Part shown: positions 1 to 6,433 of the stretch, piece by piece | Layout: every line of letters begins with the position of its first letter | How positions within the stretch are numbered: the first letter of the stretch is position 1 | Assembly (NCBI GenBank): GCA_031258625.1 | Contig: JAIRMO010000213.1 | Coordinates: 1-7,475 of the forward strand | From: Spirochaetaceae bacterium | Lineage (GTDB): Bacteria > Spirochaetota > Spirochaetia > Treponematales > Breznakiellaceae | Reading direction: 5' to 3' | DNA: 7,475 nt | Translations under genes and position numbers: made by a program | The notes under the pieces: generated by a model | What the model saw: only the letters and a program-made list of their open reading frames with translations | What the model was told of the DNA's origin: nothing | Database searches by the model: none

Positions 1-650
1 TGAGCCTCCCCAAGGCCGCTTCCATCGGCCCTGGCGCCTTCCAAATCTGTACCAAGCTGACCACGGTGAGCCTCCCCGTGGCCGATTTCATCGGCGTGAG
101 CGCCTTCCTCGGCTGTACCTCCCTGGAAACGGTGAGCCTCCCCAAGGCCGCTTCCATCGATGGCAACGCCTTCCAGAACTGTACCGCCCTGACCACGGTG
201 AGCCTCCCCGAGGCCACATCCATCGGCGAGAGCGCCTTCTACGGCTGTACCTCCCTGGAAACGGTGAGCCTCCCCAAGGCCGCATTCATCGGTGGTAACG
301 CCTTCCAGAACTGTACCGCCCTGACCACGGTGAGCCTCCCCGAGGCCACATCCATCGGCAAACTCGTCTTTGCGGGCACCAGCGCGAAGACCCTCACCGT
401 TACGCTGGGCGCGACGGCGCCCACGCTGGGGATGGATATGTTCGCCAGCGCCTCCGAAGCCAAAATCGTTACCGTCAAGGTTCCCTCCGGCGAGGCGGCG
501 TGGAGCGGCAAAACCGGTACGTTCAACGAGACCGGCCCGTATACCGATAACTGGGGCAACGGCTTCCGGGGTAAGGGCTGGGACGGATCTAACTACGGCA
601 GCGGTACGGTCAACAGCTACATCAGCCTGACGATTACCTACACGCCGTAG
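1..650 (+). CDS. BspA-type leucine-rich repeat protein, C-terminal part (5' end outside window)
   Basis: The reading frame is open at the left edge (first complete codon at 3) and ends at TAG 648-650, so about 215 C-terminal residues are visible. Five full 22-residue repeats and a degenerate sixth are seen, with consensus VSLPxAxxIGxxAFxxCTxLxT. This is the LRR_5/BspA (Treponema pallidum LRR) pattern. After about nt 375 the repeats give way to a non-repeat tail with VTLGATAPTLG, VTVKVPSGEAAW and a Gly/Asn/Trp-rich WGNGFRGKGWDGS stretch, ending SYISLTITYTP. I recall similar tails on LRR proteins of termite-gut treponemes. Family members are usually exported or surface proteins that bind host or microbial partners; the signal peptide would lie outside the window. 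GTG 66 is a repeat codon rather than a real start, because the same motif recurs every 66 nt and the frame continues upstream. The gene is convergent with the large minus-strand gene train. Function beyond the fold is unknown. Confidence 0.88.
   Translation, partial: SLPKAASIGPGAFQICTKLTTVSLPVADFIGVSAFLGCTSLETVSLPKAASIDGNAFQNCTALTTVSLPEATSIGESAFYGCTSLETVSLPKAAFIGGNAFQNCTALTTVSLPEATSIGKLVFAGTSAKTLTVTLGATAPTLGMDMFASASEAKIVTVKVPSGEAAWSGKTGTFNETGPYTDNWGNGFRGKGWDGSNYGSGTVNSYISLTITYTP
66..395 (+). repeat. 66-bp LRR coding repeats arranged as a 132-bp higher-order repeat
   Basis: Repeat units start with GTG at 66, 132, 198, 264 and 330, exactly 66 nt apart; a further unit precedes 66. Alternate units match each other best: units at 132 and 264 share the protein pattern NAFQNCTALTT, while units at 66 and 198 share GCTSLET. 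Comparing 132-227 with 264-359, I count 4 mismatches in 96 nt, including synonymous positions. This indicates recent duplication of a two-unit, 132-bp block rather than protein-level conservation alone. Confidence 0.9.
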
Positions 651-691
651 GATGCGGTGAACGGGGCGGAGGGCACGGCGTCTGCCTTTGC

Positions 692-732
692 ATAAATATA
701 CGGTTGGGGTCTGACCCTTTGCGTATATTTAT
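692..732. repeat. REP-like hairpin with nested palindrome in convergent gap
   Basis: ATAAATATACG at 692-702 is a perfect reverse complement of CGTATATTTAT at 722-732. The 19-nt loop contains a second inverted repeat, GGGTC (707-711) and GACCC (713-717) around a single T. The AT-rich outer stem contrasts with the GC-rich surroundings. GGGGTCTGACCC cores of this type recur, as I remember, in dispersed palindromes linked to Y1/RAYT (IS200-like) transposases, so this may be a REP/MITE-like unit. It sits between converging genes and could also halt transcription from both sides, although neither arm is followed by a run of T. Confidence 0.6.
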
Positions 733-805
733 ACAAGAAGCGGGGCGCGCAGATAGCGGCCGAGGGCACGGCCCCCCCCTTAATCCACCCCGCTCCGGGA
801 GCAGT

Positions 806-825
806 AAACCCCCTATGGGGGCGGG
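806..825. repeat. 20-bp C5/G5 palindromic repeat, copy 1
   Basis: AAACCCCCTATGGGGGCGGG, containing a 5-bp CCCCC/GGGGG stem around TAT. It lies just past the DUF58 stop codon. Read on the minus strand the stem is followed by only TTT, so it is at best a weak intrinsic terminator for the long minus-strand transcription unit. Copy 2 at 874-893 differs at one base. Confidence 0.6.
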
Positions 826-846
826 CGAAGGGGGGCGCCGTGCGTT

Positions 847-2100
847 CTAAGGGGGCCGCCCGCCGGGGGCCTGAAACCCCCTATGGGGGTGGGCCCGGGC
901 GTGAACCCCCGCTTTTTGGTGATACCGGCGGACACAGGTTTCCGCGGCCTCGTCGAGCCCTTCCCCCCGGTAGAGAAACACCAGATCCACCGCCTGTTTG
1001 CCCCCTTGTTTCCGCAAAAACCGGTCCAGGGCGGTCCCTTCCCCGGAATCCCGGGGAAGGGCCAGGAGCAAAACCCCCCGGCCGGACACTTCGGGAAGTT
1101 CCTCCCCGGCGGTAAGGGGAAGGGCCGCGGGATAGGCCAGGGTTTCGGCCAATTCCGCCGGGCCGCCCCCCCGGATTCCTCCGCCGGTATAACCGGTTTG
1201 GATGTCCATACCCCGGTCCAGGTACTCCAGGGCCAGGGCCAGGGCGTTTTCACAGAGCATATCCACCCCCCGCCGGGCGGCTTCGGGGGAAAACAGCGCC
1301 GGATCGGCCTGGGTGTCCACTAAAATGACCAGCCGGGAATGGGGGGGCGGCTCCGGTTCGCCCTCCCGGACAAAAAGGTCCCCCCCATGGCCGTAGAGTT
1401 TCCAGTTAATCCGCCGGGGATCATCCCCGGGGATATAGGGCCGGTGGTCGGTCAGGTCGTCGGTTCGCTGAAAATGGGGCTCCGTTCTTTGGGCGTTTCC
1501 CCCGGATTGGATATACACCGGGACCGGCTCCGCAGCCGGCGCGGGCAGGGCCAAAAGCCGGGGGCTTCCGTCCTGGGATACGGGGAAAAAAACCCGGAAA
1601 AATCCGAGGCAGTCGGCGATAATAAACCGGTCGTGGGCGCTGTAATAGGCCCCCCGTTCCCGGACCGGAAAAAACCGCTGATCATCCTCAAGATTATCGG
1701 GATCAAAGATATGCCGGATAATCCGCCCGTCCCGGGTCAAGAGCCGCAACTCGTACCGGATAAGGATGCCGGGGAAACGGAAAAAGCGCCCCCCCCCGGA
1801 TCCGTTCCGGGTCAGGAGCAATTCCCCCCGATTTCCGGGGCTTATATTTCTGAGGGCTATCCGTACCGAAAGGGTCCGGGCGTTTTTTTTATGGATCCCG
1901 GCGAGGATCAAACTCCCCAGGAAACTATAGGCCAAAACCGCGATAAAAACCGAATTCATCAGGGTAAGGGCCAATTCTTTCCTCAAACTGCCCGCAACCA
2001 GGGCCAGCAGGGCGATGATCCCGACGGCAGCGCCAAGAAACCGGGGTATGGGTATACCCCGGGGATTGTCAAAGGGTTTTGAGGCCGTTGATCCGCGCAA
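847..2100 (-). CDS. DUF58 domain protein, MoxR partner, membrane-anchored
   Basis: 417 residues with a TTG start at 2100. That start is favoured because GGGAG (2108-2112) lies 7 nt upstream, and it overlaps the end of the moxR-type gene by 32 nt, suggesting coupled translation. Two hydrophobic segments (about residues 20-39 and 46-70) should anchor the protein in the inner membrane. The DUF58 signature is clear at about 221-250: PYIPGDDPRRINWKLY then GGDLFVREGEPE. A vWA-like strand follows at 255-267 (RLVILVDTQADP), with the metal-site DxSxS pattern degenerate (DTQAD). DUF58 proteins almost always pair with MoxR ATPases, as here, and the pair is thought to help assemble or activate envelope or metal-binding proteins; the exact substrate is unknown. 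The codons for Gly102-104 form a C9 run on the plus strand. The tail after about residue 395 is Pro/Gly/Arg-rich and overlaps a 20-bp repeat, so it may be a recent extension. The gene is last in the minus-strand train. Confidence 0.9.
   Translation of the reverse strand: MRGSTASKPFDNPRGIPIPRFLGAAVGIIALLALVAGSLRKELALTLMNSVFIAVLAYSFLGSLILAGIHKKNARTLSVRIALRNISPGNRGELLLTRNGSGGGRFFRFPGILIRYELRLLTRDGRIIRHIFDPDNLEDDQRFFPVRERGAYYSAHDRFIIADCLGFFRVFFPVSQDGSPRLLALPAPAAEPVPVYIQSGGNAQRTEPHFQRTDDLTDHRPYIPGDDPRRINWKLYGHGGDLFVREGEPEPPPHSRLVILVDTQADPALFSPEAARRGVDMLCENALALALEYLDRGMDIQTGYTGGGIRGGGPAELAETLAYPAALPLTAGEELPEVSGRGVLLLALPRDSGEGTALDRFLRKQGGKQAVDLVFLYRGEGLDEAAETCVRRYHQKAGVHARAHPHRGFQAPGGRPP
874..893. 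repeat. 20-bp C5/G5 palindromic repeat, copy 2
   Basis: AAACCCCCTATGGGGGTGGG, identical to 806-825 except T for C at position 17 of the unit. It falls inside the last codons of the DUF58 gene (about residues 403-409, including HPHRGF), so the protein tail here is encoded by repeat sequence. Confidence 0.6.
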
Positions 2101-3016
2101 GGCATAACTCCCGAATTAATTTATCCCCATGGGCCCGGGGATCCCGTAATTTGAGCCGGTGGGCCAGGACCGGTACGGCCAGAGCGGCGAGATCTTCATC
2201 GGTTACATAGGCCCTTCCCCGGATCAGGGCCAGGGCCTTGACGGCCTTTAAAAAATGAAGCCCCGCCCGGGGGGAAGCCCCCAGGAGAAAGCTCCGGTGG
2301 GTCCGGGTATCCCGGACGATATCGGCAATCGCCGCTTTCAGGGCGGCATGACAAAAAATGTCCGCCGCCTCCTTCCGCAGGGCGAGGAACTCCGGCAGGG
2401 TCAGGCGGGGTTCCAGGCTGCGGAGATCCCCTTCGGCGGGGTTATCCTCCAGGATCGAAAGCTCCGCCTCCCGGTCAGGGTAACCCAGGGAGAGGCGCAT
2501 CATAAAACGATCCAACTGGGCGGCGGGCAGGGGAAAGGTCCCCTCACTTTCTATGGGGTTCTGGGTGGCGATAACAAAAAAGGGCTCCGGGGGACGGTGG
2601 GTGGCGGAGCCGATGGTAACCTGCCGTTCCGCCATCACCTCCAGGAGCGCGGACTGCACATTGGGTGTGGTCCGGTTAATCTCGTCGGCCAGGACGATAT
2701 TGGCTAAGTCATGACCAGGCACAAACCGGAAGGACCGGCTTTCGGGATCAAACACATCCACCCCGGTAATATCATAGGGAAGCAGGTCCGGGGTAAACTG
2801 GATCCGTTTAAAAAGGAGGGGCTTTCCGTCATCGGCGGCGATGAGTTTGGCAAAAGTTTTGGCGACGGTGGTTTTGCCCAGGCCGGGGTTATCCTCAATA
2901 AGGATATGCCCCTCCGCAAGGACGCCGGCGGTAAACAGTTCCAGAAATTCCCGTTTGCCCCGGATGATCCGGGCCGCCCCGTCGATAAGGGCCTCCGCCG
3001 TATTTTTACTATTCAT
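2069..3016 (-). CDS. MoxR-family AAA+ ATPase
   Basis: 315 residues, ATG at 3016, TGA at 2069-2071, typical MoxR length. Walker A is NPGLGKTT at 43-50, Walker B IVLADE at 107-112, sensor 1 ATQNP at about 150-154, LDRF at 168-171 and the sensor-2 region GASPRAG at 246-252. The stretch RIQFTPDLLPYDITG (71-85) and NPIESEGTFPLPAAQLDRF (153-171) are hallmark MoxR sequence. All catalytic motifs look intact. The cytoplasmic ATPase is expected to form hexamers and act as a chaperone with the adjacent DUF58 protein, whose start lies inside this gene. The start codon has no strong ribosome binding site (CCCT just before ATG); with a 27-nt gap from the upstream gene, translation may depend on re-initiation. 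Not specific enough for a gene symbol. Confidence 0.95.
   Translation of the reverse strand: MNSKNTAEALIDGAARIIRGKREFLELFTAGVLAEGHILIEDNPGLGKTTVAKTFAKLIAADDGKPLLFKRIQFTPDLLPYDITGVDVFDPESRSFRFVPGHDLANIVLADEINRTTPNVQSALLEVMAERQVTIGSATHRPPEPFFVIATQNPIESEGTFPLPAAQLDRFMMRLSLGYPDREAELSILEDNPAEGDLRSLEPRLTLPEFLALRKEAADIFCHAALKAAIADIVRDTRTHRSFLLGASPRAGLHFLKAVKALALIRGRAYVTDEDLAALAVPVLAHRLKLRDPRAHGDKLIRELCLARINGLKTL
2108..2112 (-). promoter_or_regulatory. Ribosome binding site deciding the DUF58 TTG start
   Basis: Read on the minus strand this is GGGAG followed by 7 nt (TTATGCC) and TTG. No ATG or GTG with comparable spacing exists nearby in this frame; the next methionine is residue 48, inside the second hydrophobic segment. 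The site lies within the coding region of the preceding ATPase gene. Confidence 0.65.
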
Positions 3017-3043
3017 AGGGCAAGTGTACCATGGGCACGGGGA

Positions 3044-3844
3044 TCAGGGACCCGCCCCCTGAAAAACCAGGTCCGCCCGGCCGGAAAACCAGGTCAGCAG
3101 GGCCTCCAGCCTGGTGGAAAAGGCCCGGCCAATCCGTTGGTTAAAGAGGGGCACGGAAATGATCTTGGCCAGGGATACCGCGTAGATCACCAGATAGGAT
3201 TCCGCGTCGATTGCCGCTATCAGGGAACGGAGCTTGTTTTTCCCCACCAGGGTTATGTGTTTATAGCTCATGTTGGTCAGGTTTTGCTGGGTAAGAACCA
3301 AACTGTCTTGCCGGACATGGTAGGTGTATTGATAGATGTTATCCCCAAAGGTTTCGTCCTTTTGCCGGGCATAGAGGGTCAGCTCCCGCGGCGGGACACT
3401 ATAAAAGGGATCCGGCAGGGGGTTTTTGGATTCCGGCCCGTCGATCACCATGGAGGTATCGTAAAAAGTCCACATTTTGTTCCGGCTGGAAGAAAAATAT
3501 TGCAATCCCTTTAGGCTGCTCAAGGACAGGACTTCGTTGTAGAGGGCATTCCGTTCCGCTTCGCTCCAGGCGGTCGAACCGGACGGTTTTTTATAGAGGT
3601 AGAGGCTTTCCGCCGCTACACTGGGATTCAGCTCATTCAGGATATTGTCGACGATCTGTCCGACCGGAACATTCCGGGGGATCAGGGCCGGTTGGGGATT
3701 TTTTAATTGGAGTTTGATAATCATCCCCTCCCGCAGGAGTTCCCCGGCCAGGTCCGGGCCGATCAACTCCTCCAGGGACAGGGTTAATCCCGGCATAACG
3801 ACGCTTATCAGGAAACAGAACAGGATCACCCCCTTTTTTATCAC
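3044..3844 (-). CDS. Exported protein of unknown function (DUF6675-like)
   Basis: 266 residues. The GTG start at 3844 overlaps the jag stop by 4 nt (GTGA), and GGGGGAG lies 6 nt upstream, so translation is very likely coupled to jag. Residues 1 to about 22 (MIKKGVILFCFLISVVMPGL...) form a signal peptide with a KK n-region and long hydrophobic core. Cys10 is not in a lipobox, so I expect a soluble periplasmic or outer-membrane-associated protein rather than a lipoprotein. The mature part has no catalytic motif I recognise. It contains aromatic-rich segments such as MWTFYDTSMVIDGP (124-137) and YQYTYHVRQDSLVLTQQN (171-188), followed by a moderately hydrophobic stretch near 215-233. It resembles the Treponema-restricted hypothetical family I remember as DUF6675; that name is from memory and tentative. 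Its place after yidC-jag suggests an envelope role, which is inference only. Confidence 0.8.
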   Translation of the reverse strand: MIKKGVILFCFLISVVMPGLTLSLEELIGPDLAGELLREGMIIKLQLKNPQPALIPRNVPVGQIVDNILNELNPSVAAESLYLYKKPSGSTAWSEAERNALYNEVLSLSSLKGLQYFSSSRNKMWTFYDTSMVIDGPESKNPLPDPFYSVPPRELTLYARQKDETFGDNIYQYTYHVRQDSLVLTQQNLTNMSYKHITLVGKNKLRSLIAAIDAESYLVIYAVSLAKIISVPLFNQRIGRAFSTRLEALLTWFSGRADLVFQGAGP

Positions 3845-4557
3845 CGCATACTCCCCCGATAATAAACCCGGACCTGTTTGTACAAGCCATCCCCTTCACT
3901 TTTGGTCTCCACATCGGTGATATCGTTCAGGGTGGTATGGATGAGCCGGCGATCAAAGGGGTTCATGGGTTCCAGCAATATGGAACCCCGGTTTTCCCGG
4001 ACCCGGTCGGCCACGGTATAGGCCAGCCGTACCAGGGATTCTTCCCGGCGGATCCGGTAATTTTCACTGTCCAGGATAACCCGTATATCCTCCCGGCCCA
4101 GGCGGCCCGCATAAATATTGGCCAGAAGCTGAAGGGCGTCCAGGTTTTTCCCTTTTTTACCAATTAAAATCGAAGAATGGTCCGAATCGATCTTGAGTCC
4201 TATCTTGTGTTCCTCCCGGAACAGCACCGAAACCTTACCCCCATAATCCATCCGCTGGATGATCCCTTCCACAAATTGCAACATCTTTTGCTCAAAATCG
4301 TTTTTAGGGTCCGGGTCTCCAAATACCGCCTGACTGTACTGCCCCTCCTCGGTTGGGAATTCCGCGTCTTTCCGCGGGCCTTCCCGGGAAACCGGCTGAT
4401 CCGTGTGAACCTGGATCCGCACGTACCCCTTTTTAAACAACCCCGAACGCTGGGCTTCGAGGATCTCCACATCAAAACCGTCCTTTTTAAGACCTAACTC
4501 CTCCGCCGCCCGGTCAATCGCTTCTTTTTCGGTACGGCCTTCAAATTCATATACCAT
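3841..4557 (-). CDS. jag: Jag/KhpB (SpoIIIJ-associated) RNA-binding protein
   Basis: 238 residues from ATG 4557, preferred over an in-frame ATG at 4605 because GAGGAG lies 6 nt before 4557 and the Jag-N domain begins exactly there (MVYEFEGRTEKEAIDRAAEELGL...). Domains in order: Jag_N at about 1-50 with the typical RSGLFKKGYVRI; an acidic linker 51-88; a type II KH domain at about 89-165 with the GxxG loop GKKG at 133-136; and an R3H domain at about 168-235 with the RxxxH motif in RRLIH (203-207). KhpB/EloR proteins bind RNA, often with KhpA, and in Gram-positive bacteria influence cell elongation and division. The gene usually follows yidC, as here. It ends in a TGA that overlaps the next gene's GTG by 4 nt. 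Length and motifs look complete. Confidence 0.95.
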   Translation of the reverse strand: MVYEFEGRTEKEAIDRAAEELGLKKDGFDVEILEAQRSGLFKKGYVRIQVHTDQPVSREGPRKDAEFPTEEGQYSQAVFGDPDPKNDFEQKMLQFVEGIIQRMDYGGKVSVLFREEHKIGLKIDSDHSSILIGKKGKNLDALQLLANIYAGRLGREDIRVILDSENYRIRREESLVRLAYTVADRVRENRGSILLEPMNPFDRRLIHTTLNDITDVETKSEGDGLYKQVRVYYRGSMR

Positions 4558-4592
4558 AATCCGCTCCTCGCGAAAGAATTTCTGCTCTTTGA

Positions 4593-4620
4593 GGTTCAAA
4601 ACCAACCAGGTTTTGAAACC
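4593..4620 (-). other. Intercistronic hairpin between yidC and jag
   Basis: TCAAAACC (4596-4603) pairs perfectly with GGTTTTGA (4609-4616) around a 5-nt loop. The stem can lengthen by about 3 bp (GGT at 4593-4595 with ACC at 4618-4620) with one bulged A. No T-run follows on the minus strand, so it is not a classic terminator. It lies in the 70-nt gap after the yidC stop, about 35 nt before the jag start, and could tune jag translation or protect an mRNA end. Function is inferred only. Confidence 0.45.
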
Positions 4621-4627
4621 GGCTTAC

Positions 4628-6424
4628 CTACCTTTTCTTTTTCTTCCTGGGCGCGATAACCGGTTCAGGAGCCGGAGCCACCGGGGCTTTTTTCTTGGCA
4701 AGGTACTTATTGATCGTCAACTGCTGAACCATGGTTAAGACATTGGACATGATCCAGTACAACAACAACCCGGAGGGAACGTTATACAGGATAAAGAAAA
4801 ACATAATAGGCATAGCATAAAGCATCATTTTCATCTGGGCGTTCCCCTTCTGATCCGGGGTCTGGGTAACTTTACCATAAAGAAGCTGGGAACCCACATA
4901 GATAAAGGGCAACAACCGCAGGTCGCTCCACCCCAGGATGGGGAGCTGGAAGGGGGCAAAGTTCCACACCGTCTCAGGCAGGGAAAGATCCGGAATCCAG
5001 CCGGGGATAAACAGGGCCCCCCGAAGGTCAAAATGGTTGTTAAACAGGTTGTACATGGCGATAAACAGGGGGAATTGCAACAGCAAGGGGAGGCATCCCG
5101 ACAGGGGGTTGTACCCCTCTTTTTTATACAACGCCGTCATTTCACTGTTCATCTTGGCGGGATTATCCTTGTATTTATCCTGAATTTCCTTGATCTTGGG
5201 GGCCAGAGCCTGCATCCGCAGGGTCGATTCCGAGCCTTTTTTGGTAAGGGGAAACATCAGGATCTTCACCACCAGGGTAAGGAGGATAATCGCCACCCCG
5301 TAATTCGGCACAATATGGTAAAAAAACATCAACAGCCACTTCAAAACCGTTTCCACCGGGCTTAGGATGCCGCTGGTGTTGAGGACTTTGATAAACTGCA
5401 TCTCCCGGAGTTTAAAGCTGTTGTCCCCGTTATCGTATACGGCCAGGGCCTTTTGGTTTTTCGGCCCCAGGTAGAAACGGTAGGTGTCGGTGGTCCTGGA
5501 ACCGTTCAAGGGCGGGCGGACCATGTAAAAACGGGAAGGGTTGGCAAAACCCGGCTCGGGTCTGGCGGAAAAGGCCAGTTGGTATTGGGTGGCGTCGGGA
5601 ATGGCGATAAAGGTGAAATATTTGCCCGCGACGGCCGCCCAGGACACCCGGGAATCGATCAGGGTGGGGGCGTTGTCCGTTACCTTTTCCTGCTTCCGTT
5701 TACCGTTGGTAAAGGTATAATACTGCCGGTAATCGTACCGCGGGTCCAATTTTTCGAATTTGGGGCCGATCTGGGGGCCAAATCCCAGGGTGTAGGCGGC
5801 GCCGGAAAAATTAAGGGAGGGCACCGAATAGCCGCCGTCCAAAGAAACGGTCAGCTCAAACATATACTCGTCGGGCCGGAAATCGTAGCGTTTGGTCAGG
5901 CGGAAACGGCCCGCCTCCCCGTTAAGGGAGATCGCAAAATCCCGGTAAAATTCCACCGAATATTCCGAAAGGGTATTTACATAAAAAAAGGAAGTTACCG
6001 GTTCCGCGTTGAGGCCGCCAAAGGCAATGGTAAAGGCATGGGATTCCCCTTCCCCGGGCAGGACCATTTCCACAAAATCATCCTGATCCTTATGTTCCTT
6101 TAATTTATAGGAAACCACATCCCCCCCGGCATTGGTCAACACCACCGTAACAAGGGGGGTCTCCACGGTAATCCGCCGCTCGGCCGGGGGCGCCGCGTCC
6201 GGTTCCTCCGGCAGGGCGGCGGTTTCGGAGGGCGCCTCCGGGAGGGGCGGCGGGGCATCCCCGGTGCCCAACGTGGTTACCGCCGCCGGGGGAGGGGTCC
6301 GCCCTTCCTCTACGGCAGTTCCCTGCTCCGCGGCTTTGGACTGCATGGCGATACCTTGAATAAAATAAAAAACAGATATGACCACGATTGAAAGTACAAC
6401 GGCTAACAATGTTCGCTTTTCCAT
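4628..6424 (-). CDS. yidC: Membrane protein insertase YidC (Oxa1/Alb3 family)
   Basis: 598 residues, ATG 6424 with AAGGAG 4 nt upstream. The layout is Gram-negative: a first membrane helix at about 5-27; a Pro/Ala/Glu-rich linker at about 38-82; a large periplasmic beta domain at about 85-340; and the conserved insertase core from about 355. The core shows hallmark sequence: NYGVAIILLTLVVK (374-387), FPLTKKGSES (391-400), the amphipathic coiled hairpin APKIKEIQDKYKDNPAKMNSEM, then NPLSGCLPLLLQFPLFIAMY (439-458). Further membrane segments lie near 503-516, 533-550 and 551-570. The tail is very basic (APRKKKKR), as expected for ribosome contact. The positive residue in the hydrophilic groove, Arg366 in E. 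coli by my alignment, is Lys387 here. YidC inserts and folds inner-membrane proteins alone or with SecYEG. It lies between yidD and jag in one transcription unit. Confidence 0.97.
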   Translation of the reverse strand: MEKRTLLAVVLSIVVISVFYFIQGIAMQSKAAEQGTAVEEGRTPPPAAVTTLGTGDAPPPLPEAPSETAALPEEPDAAPPAERRITVETPLVTVVLTNAGGDVVSYKLKEHKDQDDFVEMVLPGEGESHAFTIAFGGLNAEPVTSFFYVNTLSEYSVEFYRDFAISLNGEAGRFRLTKRYDFRPDEYMFELTVSLDGGYSVPSLNFSGAAYTLGFGPQIGPKFEKLDPRYDYRQYYTFTNGKRKQEKVTDNAPTLIDSRVSWAAVAGKYFTFIAIPDATQYQLAFSARPEPGFANPSRFYMVRPPLNGSRTTDTYRFYLGPKNQKALAVYDNGDNSFKLREMQFIKVLNTSGILSPVETVLKWLLMFFYHIVPNYGVAIILLTLVVKILMFPLTKKGSESTLRMQALAPKIKEIQDKYKDNPAKMNSEMTALYKKEGYNPLSGCLPLLLQFPLFIAMYNLFNNHFDLRGALFIPGWIPDLSLPETVWNFAPFQLPILGWSDLRLLPFIYVGSQLLYGKVTQTPDQKGNAQMKMMLYAMPIMFFFILYNVPSGLLLYWIMSNVLTMVQQLTINKYLAKKKAPVAPAPEPVIAPRKKKKR

Positions 6425-6433
6425 GCGACTCCT

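Noticed and set aside
239..559. 106-codon minus-strand open frame opposite the LRR gene
   Set aside because: It is produced by the repeated, stop-poor antisense of the LRR repeats; the plus-strand frame shows the family consensus.
1339..2082. 247-codon open frame on the plus strand opposite the DUF58 gene
   Set aside because: It is the antisense of a clear DUF58 gene in GC-rich DNA. Its product is Pro/Gly/Lys-rich and low-complexity, with no recognisable domain.
2119..2127. TTATCCCCA, one mismatch from a DnaA box
   Set aside because: It is a single site inside the ATPase gene with no cluster of boxes or AT-rich unwinding region, so it is most likely chance. No replication origin is visible despite the rpmH location.
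2711..3514. 267-codon plus-strand open frame across the ATPase and unknown exported gene
   Set aside because: It spans two real minus-strand genes and their gap, has no domain, and its composition is that of a complementary-strand shadow.
3815..3817. Cys10 of the exported protein as a lipoprotein cysteine
   Set aside because: The preceding residues are ILF, not a lipobox with small residues, and the cysteine sits in the middle of the hydrophobic core.
4558..4605. Upstream ATG (4605) extending Jag by 16 residues
   Set aside because: The extension is not Jag-like, overlaps the intercistronic hairpin and lacks a ribosome binding site as good as GAGGAG before ATG 4557.
5453..6103. 216-codon plus-strand open frame opposite yidC
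   Set aside because: It lies wholly inside the yidC periplasmic-domain coding region on the opposite strand and is Gly/Lys-rich without motifs.
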